The notes beneath the pieces are model-generated. The model made no database searches. It saw nothing but the letters and a program-made list of their open reading frames with translations, and was not told the origin of the DNA. The position numbers and the translations under genes are program-made. This document shows positions 1 through 5,253 of a stretch of 9,703 nucleotides of DNA, piece by piece. Origin of the DNA: Gammaproteobacteria bacterium. Its GTDB lineage: Bacteria > Pseudomonadota > Gammaproteobacteria > SZUA-229. The DNA lies in contig JAOUQA010000050.1 in the NCBI GenBank assembly GCA_029879605.1, positions 1 through 9,703 on the forward strand. Reading direction: 5' to 3'. Positions within the stretch are counted from its first letter, which is position 1, and every line of letters starts with the position of its first letter.

Positions 1-46
1 TAATTCCATAATCTTTAGCAATCACCCGGATTTCCTGCATATTCAT
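1..46 (-). CDS. N-terminus of a SAP/Rho-N-like small protein (partial)
   Basis: Only the first 15 codons are in the window; the gene continues past the left edge. They read MNMQEIRVIAKDYGI. The ATG at 46 is preceded by a strong Shine-Dalgarno sequence, GAGGAGG (54-60 on the complement), with a 7-nt spacer, which makes this a convincing gene start. The peptide resembles the opening of small gammaproteobacterial proteins with a SAP/Rho-N-like fold (typically M-x-M-Q-x-I-R-x-I-A-K followed by a short basic helix), which are thought to bind nucleic acid. That family call rests on 15 residues and on memory, so it is tentative. A second ATG two codons in (at 40) is a possible alternative start, but the ribosome binding site is better placed for the first. 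The gene lies 234 nt downstream of pgl on the same strand and probably has its own promoter. Confidence 0.55.
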   Translation of the reverse strand, partial: MNMQEIRVIAKDYGI

Positions 47-110
47 AATAATGCCTCCTCAAGTTAATATTACTTTAAATACTAATAAAATTTAAAAAAG
101 CAAAAACCAC

Positions 111-135
111 GCCAAGCTACCAGTCACGCCCTGGC
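111..135 (-). terminator. possible rho-independent terminator after the gnd-zwf-pgl operon
   Basis: Read on the minus strand, GCCAGG (135-130) can pair with CTTGGC (116-111), including one G-T wobble. This gives a 6-bp stem with a 13-nt loop, followed after a few bases by a T-rich run (GGTTTTTGCTTTTTT) at about 93-107. It lies about 145 nt beyond the pgl stop and before the next minus-strand gene, a sensible place for an operon terminator. The stem is short and no folding energy was computed, so this is tentative. Confidence 0.3.
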
Positions 136-280
136 CCATTTATAAAGGCTCAATTACTACAAACAAAAAAACAAAGGATACTGAATTGCACCAGAAAGAT
201 ACAGGCGACCAACATAATGCACACAATTGGCTAATGCAAATAAATATTTAGCAACCGAAATATAGACTAATAAATAATAA

Positions 281-955
281 TTATGATTTAGCGCCCGCCG
301 CATGATCAATAAACCAGGTAATATCTCCCAGATCATTAATGGGTAAAGACTCATGGTTTTTTATCCGGGCAATAATATCCGCTTTATCTGTTCCAGCAGC
401 CAGCACCATTCGAAAGTTCACCTTCTGCAACGTACTAATGCCAAGAGATACCCGCTCATCAGGTTGTTTAGGCGAATCATACACGGGGATAACCGAACGT
501 TGATCATTCAAACCACTGTTACCTGGAAATAAACTGGCGGTATGTCCATCCTGACCCATTCCAAGAAAAGCGATATCAAAATTACTTATCGGTCGTATAG
601 TTTCACGATACAGGCTGGCGGCCACTTCCGGCCCAAGATCTGCCTGAATCCTGTGAATGTTCGTTGCTGAAATGCGTGACCAGAAATGTTCCTGCAACAT
701 ACTGTCATTACGATCTTCATGACCAATCGGATAACAGCGCTCATCAGTTAAATACCAGTGAATCTTCTGCCAGGGTAATTTTTTTTCAGCCAGCAGTTGC
801 AGACATTTTACCGGTGTATTACCACCCGGCAAAATCACATGGCAACTGTCCTGTTGTTGCAGACATGTATTTATCTGCCTCTCCAGTTCATCAGCAGCTG
901 CAACTGATGCCTGGTCAAGTGTATCGTAGACATGCCATTGATGAGCCATGGTCAT
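281..955 (-). CDS. pgl: 6-phosphogluconolactonase
   Basis: Hydrolyses 6-phosphoglucono-delta-lactone to 6-phosphogluconate, the second step of the oxidative pentose phosphate pathway, in the cytoplasm. The 224-residue product shows the DevB-type lactonase signatures in order: ILPGGNTP near residues 41-48 (sugar-phosphate-binding loop), WYLTDERCYP near 67-76 followed by RNDSM, and FLGMGQDGHTASLFPG near 129-144, the most diagnostic block of the family. Length is normal for bacterial Pgl (about 220-240). The start codon at 955 overlaps the zwf stop as ATGA, pointing to translational coupling. A second in-frame ATG lies two codons further in, but the overlap favours the first. It is the last gene of the gnd-zwf-pgl operon; a weak terminator-like hairpin lies downstream. 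All key motifs are intact. The glucosamine-6-phosphate isomerase superfamily is the only near alternative, and the DGHTASLFP block favours Pgl. Confidence 0.95.
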   Translation of the reverse strand: MTMAHQWHVYDTLDQASVAAADELERQINTCLQQQDSCHVILPGGNTPVKCLQLLAEKKLPWQKIHWYLTDERCYPIGHEDRNDSMLQEHFWSRISATNIHRIQADLGPEVAASLYRETIRPISNFDIAFLGMGQDGHTASLFPGNSGLNDQRSVIPVYDSPKQPDERVSLGISTLQKVNFRMVLAAGTDKADIIARIKNHESLPINDLGDITWFIDHAAGAKS

Positions 956-2445
956 TTAGGCTGATGCCAGCCACCGACACAGTCTTTAAACAGGGCATCC
1001 ATTCCCGACACATCATAGGTTCCTGAGCGGTAACGCTCCACTGAAATACGATCCTTCCAGGCATTAATAATCGGTTCGATAATTGACCATGACTCTTCAA
1101 CTTCATCGGCACGGGAAAACAGGGTTGCATCACCTGTAAGTACATCATGTATCAATACCTCGTAGGCATCTGAAACATCTTCACCATTTTCAGAATAAGG
1201 CGCGCGCATCACCATGCGCTGAGTATCCGTTGTCAGGCCCGGCATTTTGGCATTCATCCGCAGGGCAATACCTTCATCCGGGTGCAAACGAAACACCAGT
1301 GAATTTGCCAGGGGTGGAATAGCATGGGTATCAAATAAATTAAACGGTGGTTTACGAAAACGAATCACAATCTCTGAAACACGTTTCGGCAAACGCTTGC
1401 CCGTCCAGAGAATAAATGGCACACCCTGCCAGCGCCAGTTATCGATATGAAACCGTACCCCGGCAAATGTTTCAGTTACCGACTCAGGAGAAACACCATC
1501 TTCTGCGACATAGGCCCTGACTGACTCATCACCAATAGAACCTGAACCATATTGCGCTGCGACTGCCTGTTGCTTTATGTCATCCTGGTTAAATGGCCGT
1601 ACTGCACGTAATACTTTTATTTTTTCATCCCGTACCGCATCGGCTGTAAATTCAACCGGCGGCTCCATAGCCACCAGGGTCATAACCTGCATTAAATGAC
1701 TTTGAATCATGTCACGCAGCGCACCTGACTTTTCATAATAATTTGCCCGGTATTCAATACCCAGGGACTCAGCGGCAGAGATCTGAATATGATCAATAAA
1801 GTTTCTATTCCATAAGGGTTCAAGGATGCTATTGGCAAAACGATAAACCAGTAAATTTTGTACACTTTCCTTACCCAGGTAATGATCAATTCGGTATATC
1901 TGGGATTCATTTAATACTGACTGTAATTCGTGATTAAGTTGCCGGGAACTTTGTAAATCCATACCAAACGGTTTTTCGATGACGACACGGCGAAAGCCTT
2001 CTGCTTCATCTGCCAGGCCAAATTTATGTAAACCTGAAGCGATAGTGGTATACCAGCCAGGCGGCACAGCACAATAAAACATTGCATTTGTATGCTCATT
2101 CAGCTGTTCAAGTGAGGCCGCAAGATCGATATAAGTCTGGTCATCCTGCAAATCACCTGGCACGAGGTTTAACATATTTGAAAATGTTTGCCATTGCTGA
2201 TCACTAACCTGTATCTCAGCGTATTTCTCGAGCCCCAGGTGTAAACTTTCAATCCATTGTTCTTTACTTCGACCTTTCGCAACACCAATAATTTTGCTGT
2301 CAGGATGTAACAGGTTACAACGCAACATTTTAATCAGTGCAGGAACCAGTTTACGCTTGGTTAAATCTCCACCGGCACCAAATATAACAATATTGGTGGG
2401 TTCTGTGGGTTCACCCAGACAGGGCTTGATGTCATCATTTTCCAC
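952..2445 (-). CDS. zwf: glucose-6-phosphate 1-dehydrogenase
   Basis: Oxidises glucose-6-phosphate to 6-phosphogluconolactone with reduction of NAD(P)+, the entry step of the oxidative pentose phosphate (and Entner-Doudoroff) route. Visible motifs in the 497-residue protein: the Rossmann dinucleotide loop FGAGGDLTKRK (22-32), EKPFG (157-161), the substrate-binding signature RIDHYLGKE (185-193), and GALRDMIQSHLMQ (241-253), in which His250 corresponds to the catalytic base of the family. Length is typical (about 490). The start is GTG at 2445. The gnd stop codon at 2461-2463 is in the same frame and closes it upstream, and no ATG lies between, so GTG is the first usable start; the N-terminus then has the normal short lead-in before TNIVIFG. 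AAAGG overlapping the gnd stop is a possible ribosome binding site, though about 12 nt away. It sits 15 nt after gnd and overlaps pgl by ATGA. Cofactor preference cannot be settled from the motif alone. Confidence 0.97.
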   Translation of the reverse strand: MENDDIKPCLGEPTEPTNIVIFGAGGDLTKRKLVPALIKMLRCNLLHPDSKIIGVAKGRSKEQWIESLHLGLEKYAEIQVSDQQWQTFSNMLNLVPGDLQDDQTYIDLAASLEQLNEHTNAMFYCAVPPGWYTTIASGLHKFGLADEAEGFRRVVIEKPFGMDLQSSRQLNHELQSVLNESQIYRIDHYLGKESVQNLLVYRFANSILEPLWNRNFIDHIQISAAESLGIEYRANYYEKSGALRDMIQSHLMQVMTLVAMEPPVEFTADAVRDEKIKVLRAVRPFNQDDIKQQAVAAQYGSGSIGDESVRAYVAEDGVSPESVTETFAGVRFHIDNWRWQGVPFILWTGKRLPKRVSEIVIRFRKPPFNLFDTHAIPPLANSLVFRLHPDEGIALRMNAKMPGLTTDTQRMVMRAPYSENGEDVSDAYEVLIHDVLTGDATLFSRADEVEESWSIIEPIINAWKDRISVERYRSGTYDVSGMDALFKDCVGGWHQPK

Positions 2446-2460
2446 GATGTTCGCTAACCT

Positions 2461-3375
2461 TTATTCTGCAGGACGAATACTGTGACCACCGAATCCAGCA
2501 CGCATGGCATTCAGTACCTTGCCAGCAAAGGATGGATCCTGGCGACTTCGAAAACGCATTTGTAATGCCAGGGTTAATACCGGTGTAGGTACAGCAAGGT
2601 CAATTGAATCCTGAACTGTCCAGCGGCCTTCGCCTGAATCATCAACATAATCACTTAACGAAGATAATTTACTGTCATCTTTAAACGCATCCGCCATTAA
2701 ATCCAGTAACCAGGAACGTACTACACTACCATGCTGCCAGATTTCAGCTACCTGCTGTAGATCAAGATCCATTTCTTTTTTAGCTTCGAGTAATTCAAAA
2801 CCTTCTGCAAAAGCCTGCATCATTCCATATTCAATGCCATTATGAACCATTTTCACATAATGCCCGGAGCCGGGAGGCCCAACATGTCCCCAGCCTTTAT
2901 CTTTTGCCGGTGCCAGAGATTCAAGCGCTGGGCGCAGCCTGTCTATTGCCTGACTTGAACCGCCCACCATAATGCTATAACCATTCTCCAGTCCCCAGAC
3001 TCCACCCGAAGTACCGCAATCAACAAACAGAATTCCCAGGGCCTGTAAATTTTCTGCTCGTTGCCTGGATATATTGAAATTTGAATTACCACCATCAACC
3101 AGGCAGTCATCTTTAGTCATTCCAGCCTGAAGCAGAGCTTCAATACTTTGATCAACAAATTGATGGGGTACCATTAACCATATAGAACGTGGTGGCTCCA
3201 GTAACGCAATTAATTCATCCAGCGTGCTGGCCGCGGTTACCTGATCCAGTTTATCCGCGAGAACCCGGGCAGTATCCTTATTCACATCATAGGCAATGAC
3301 TTCGTGTCCATCACCGGCCAGCCGACGCACCATATTTGCCCCCATCTTGCCCAGGCCTATCATTGCTATTTTCAT
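2461..3375 (-). CDS. gnd: 6-phosphogluconate dehydrogenase, decarboxylating, short NAD-type
   Basis: Oxidatively decarboxylates 6-phosphogluconate to ribulose-5-phosphate and CO2. The 304-residue protein has the dinucleotide loop MIGLGKMGANMVRRL (Gly7, Gly9, Gly12), DGGNSNF (94-100), CGTSGGVWG (120-128) and the catalytic stretch GHYVKMVHNGIEYG, whose Lys175 and Glu182 keep the seven-residue spacing of the catalytic Lys/Glu pair in the long enzymes. It is about 160 residues shorter than the enterobacterial enzyme, so it belongs to the short YqeC/GndA-like branch with a reduced C-terminal helical domain. Asp30 at the end of the second beta strand (YDVN) is the residue type that selects NAD+ rather than NADP+; the cofactor is inferred from this. 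ATG at 3375 follows a weak GGGTGA ribosome binding site; the ATG overlapping that site is out of frame. First gene of the operon, divergent from glgC. Confidence 0.93.
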   Translation of the reverse strand: MKIAMIGLGKMGANMVRRLAGDGHEVIAYDVNKDTARVLADKLDQVTAASTLDELIALLEPPRSIWLMVPHQFVDQSIEALLQAGMTKDDCLVDGGNSNFNISRQRAENLQALGILFVDCGTSGGVWGLENGYSIMVGGSSQAIDRLRPALESLAPAKDKGWGHVGPPGSGHYVKMVHNGIEYGMMQAFAEGFELLEAKKEMDLDLQQVAEIWQHGSVVRSWLLDLMADAFKDDSKLSSLSDYVDDSGEGRWTVQDSIDLAVPTPVLTLALQMRFRSRQDPSFAGKVLNAMRAGFGGHSIRPAE

Positions 3376-3445
3376 ATTTCACCCATTTATTTAAACCACT
3401 GTTTAATAAGCCAGTATCTTTATCCTCGATATACATCTGGCAAGT

Positions 3446-3454
3446 TTTATACCA
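3446..3454 (-). promoter_or_regulatory. extended -10 promoter for gnd-zwf-pgl
   Basis: On the minus strand the sequence reads TGGTATAAA, matching the extended -10 form TGnTATAAT at all but the last base. A weak -35 (TTAATC) lies 17 nt upstream, as expected for extended -10 promoters, which depend little on the -35. Transcription would begin near 3439, giving a leader of about 64 nt before the gnd ATG. Recognised by eye; no scoring matrix was applied. Confidence 0.4.
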
Positions 3455-3570
3455 GCATAGCTGAATTAGATTAACTTACTATACATATCAACTGTAAATA
3501 TCATACTCTTAAAAATTGCCTGTGTGATTATGAAAATATTTTTCTGCAACAATCAATCTGGTATGACTTA

Positions 3571-3686
3571 TGCACTACAACCTGTGTGCAGAAAATGAAT
3601 GCATTAAGTTGCCCTAAAGTCGACATATTGCACTACAAATTAGCACAATAAATTCAGACCATGCTCCTGTGCCCCAAATTAGCGCA
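3571..3686 (+). repeat. two interleaved pairs of direct repeats upstream of glgC
   Basis: TGCACTACAA occurs exactly twice, at 3571-3580 and 3629-3638 (58 nt apart). CAAATTAGCACA at 3636-3647 recurs as CAAATTAGCGCA at 3675-3686 (11 of 12 bases, 39 nt apart). The second copy of the first element runs directly into the first copy of the second. The arrangement resembles a set of operator half-sites for a transcription factor controlling glgC and perhaps gnd, but no known operator was recognised. Confidence 0.5.
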
Positions 3687-3715
3687 GACATATACTAGCT
3701 ACCAGGTAATGAACC

Positions 3716-4939
3716 ATGATTGATAATACAATTGCCATCATACTGGCAGGCGGTGAAGGCTCCCGTCTTCAACCTTTAACCCGCCTACGTGCCAAACCAT
3801 CAGTACCCTTTGGTGGTAAATACCGCATTATCGATTTCACTCTGACCAATTGTCTGCACTCCGGTCTACGCAGGATACTGGTACTCACCCAGTACAAATC
3901 ACACTCATTGCAAAAACATCTACGTGATGGCTGGTCTATTTTTAACCCGGAGCTGGGTGAATACATTACGCCTGTACCGGCCCAGATGCGCCATGGCAAT
4001 AAATGGTACCAGGGTACAGCAGATGCCATACATCAGAACAGCTACCTGCTAGATCGTAGTAATGCTGAATGGACACTGATTTTATCAGGCGACCATATTT
4101 ATCGCATGGATTATGCCTCTATGCTGGAAACCCATAAATCCCTCAACTCCGATGTCACCGTCGCATGTATGAAAGTCCCAGTTAACGAAGCACATCAGTT
4201 TGGCATCATGACCACCAATGAGGAGCAGAAAATTGTCCAGTTTGAAGAAAAACCACAAACTATCCAGCCCTGTTCAGATGACCCTGATCATGCACTGGCA
4301 TCTATGGGTATTTATATTTTCTCAACCCGTCTGTTAATCGAAGAACTTGAAAAAGACAGCCTGAATGAAAACTCCAGTCACGACTTTGGCAAAGATATTT
4401 TGCCTGAATTAATACACAGTCATAATGTGACAGCCCATTATTTTGGCGAAGAGAAAGGACGGGTATCAGCAGATAATTACTGGCGTGATGTGGGTACGAT
4501 TGAATCATATTACCAGGCCAATATGGACTTACTAGAATCTATACCCCCACTGGACCTGTACCAGACAGACTGGCCCATTCGCTCCTACCAGTCACAGACA
4601 CCCCCGGCTCGTGCCGTTCCAGGATCATCAGGTACAGAAGGTGTATTTATTAATTCCATTTTATCCGGTGGTACTATCATTTCCGGAAGCAATGTTGCAC
4701 ATTCTGTTTTATTTCAGAATGTTTACATTGATGAAAACTCAATCGTCGAAAACTCGGTTGTATTTGATAATGTAAAAATTGGAAAAAATGTCAGACTTAA
4801 CAAATGCATCGTAGATAAAGATGTCGTTATACCCGATAAAGAAACAATCGGTCAGAACCTGGATATTGATCGACAACGTTTTACGGTAACGGATAATAAT
4901 ATAGTGGTGGTACCACAGGGTTATTCGTTCACTAATTAG
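3716..4939 (+). CDS. glgC: glucose-1-phosphate adenylyltransferase (ADP-glucose pyrophosphorylase)
   Basis: Makes ADP-glucose from ATP and glucose-1-phosphate, the committed and usually allosterically controlled step of glycogen synthesis. The 407-residue protein has the N-terminal nucleotidyltransferase loop AIILAGGEGSRLQPLT (7-22), the AKPSVPFGGKYRIIDF block (26-41), YQGTADAIHQN (98-108), SGDHIYRMDY with Asp126 at the catalytic metal position, FEEKP with Lys179 at the glucose-1-P site, DFGKDILP (223-230) and YWRDVGTIESYYQANMDL (255-272). A C-terminal left-handed beta-helix follows from about 309, with hexapeptide-like turns (ISGSNV, IDENSIVENSVV, IGKNV). It is somewhat shorter than the E. 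coli enzyme (431) but complete. The ATG at 3716 has AGGT nine bases upstream. No glgA, glgB or glgP is in the window, so the rest of the pathway must lie elsewhere. Divergent from gnd; the region after its TAG stop contains no clear terminator. Confidence 0.97.
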   Translation: MIDNTIAIILAGGEGSRLQPLTRLRAKPSVPFGGKYRIIDFTLTNCLHSGLRRILVLTQYKSHSLQKHLRDGWSIFNPELGEYITPVPAQMRHGNKWYQGTADAIHQNSYLLDRSNAEWTLILSGDHIYRMDYASMLETHKSLNSDVTVACMKVPVNEAHQFGIMTTNEEQKIVQFEEKPQTIQPCSDDPDHALASMGIYIFSTRLLIEELEKDSLNENSSHDFGKDILPELIHSHNVTAHYFGEEKGRVSADNYWRDVGTIESYYQANMDLLESIPPLDLYQTDWPIRSYQSQTPPARAVPGSSGTEGVFINSILSGGTIISGSNVAHSVLFQNVYIDENSIVENSVVFDNVKIGKNVRLNKCIVDKDVVIPDKETIGQNLDIDRQRFTVTDNNIVVVPQGYSFTN

Positions 4940-5253
4940 TATCTAACATGAACTGTATTAACCTGATATTACATAGTTTGTTGAGAAATCAGGCCAGGGC
5001 TTTACTGGCATTCAAAATATATGCTGATAAATTAATACTGGTATTCGCCTCAGATCAACAGGCACTAGCTACAGACAGCTTTCCTAATAAACATTTTTCT
5101 TGTAGTCATTTACAGAGCCGGATATTATAACAACATGAATCATAAGGACAGATCGATTTCTTCAATAAATATATGGATTTTATTAAAGCTCCTTACTACA
5201 TCTTCGCTGTTACAAATACCTTTAGTATTTAACTATATTCTATAATAATAACA
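4940..5253. other. non-coding gap between glgC and the hybrid kinase gene
   Basis: This 314-nt stretch contains no gene I can defend. A 60-codon frame (4948-5130) has no ribosome binding site and no recognisable composition. A weak 5-bp hairpin (GCCAG 4993-4997 with CTGGC 5005-5009) lacks a T-run and is not a convincing glgC terminator. The kinase-proximal half holds a promoter candidate (5100-5128), a 36-codon hydrophobic frame (5135-5245) ending 8 nt before the kinase start, a small AT hairpin (AAATAC 5214-5219 with GTATTT 5225-5230), and a perfect TATAAT (5241-5246) immediately before the GTG start. Confidence 0.6.
5100..5128 (+). promoter_or_regulatory. sigma-70-type promoter candidate for the hybrid kinase
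   Basis: TTGTAG (5100-5105) and TATTAT (5123-5128) are separated by exactly 17 nt; the -10 matches consensus at five of six positions and the -35 at three (TTG). Transcription would start near 5135 and give a leader of about 119 nt before the kinase start. In such AT-rich DNA matches of this quality arise by chance, and the TATAAT at 5241-5246 is a competing candidate without a recognisable -35. Confidence 0.3.

Larger units (their letters stand above)
3376..3715. promoter_or_regulatory. divergent gnd / glgC promoter region
   Basis: This 340-nt AT-rich stretch has no credible gene on either strand. It must hold promoters for the leftward gnd-zwf-pgl operon and the rightward glgC gene. On the gnd side there is a good extended -10 (3446-3454). 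On the glgC side the best -10-like hexamer is TATACT at 3691-3696, but no matching -35 is visible and it would leave a leader of only about 14 nt. TTGCAC (3628-3633) with TAAATT 15 nt later is an equally weak alternative. The glgC-proximal half contains two pairs of direct repeats and an 8-bp palindrome AATGCATT (3598-3605), which look like binding sites for a regulator I cannot name. AGGT at 3704-3707 is the likely glgC ribosome binding site. Confidence 0.7.

Noticed and set aside
157..354. 65-codon minus-strand frame overlapping the end of pgl
   Set aside because: It overlaps the well-supported pgl reading frame on the same strand, has no domain, and its start lies inside pgl coding sequence.
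664..1026. 120-codon plus-strand frame opposite the pgl/zwf junction
   Set aside because: Antisense shadow of two strongly supported genes; the predicted peptide shows no family features.
3559..3574. Sigma-54-like promoter (TGGTATG-N4-ATGCA) facing glgC
   Set aside because: The GG and GC dinucleotides have the right spacing and 9 of 12 consensus positions match by eye, but three consensus bases differ, no enhancer-binding protein gene is nearby, and such partial matches are common by chance.
4993..5009. Hairpin GCCAG/CTGGC as glgC terminator
   Set aside because: Only five base pairs and no following T-run, so it does not look like an intrinsic terminator.
4948..5130. 60-codon plus-strand open frame after glgC
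   Set aside because: No ribosome binding site before the ATG, no recognisable motif, and composition typical of AT-rich intergenic DNA.
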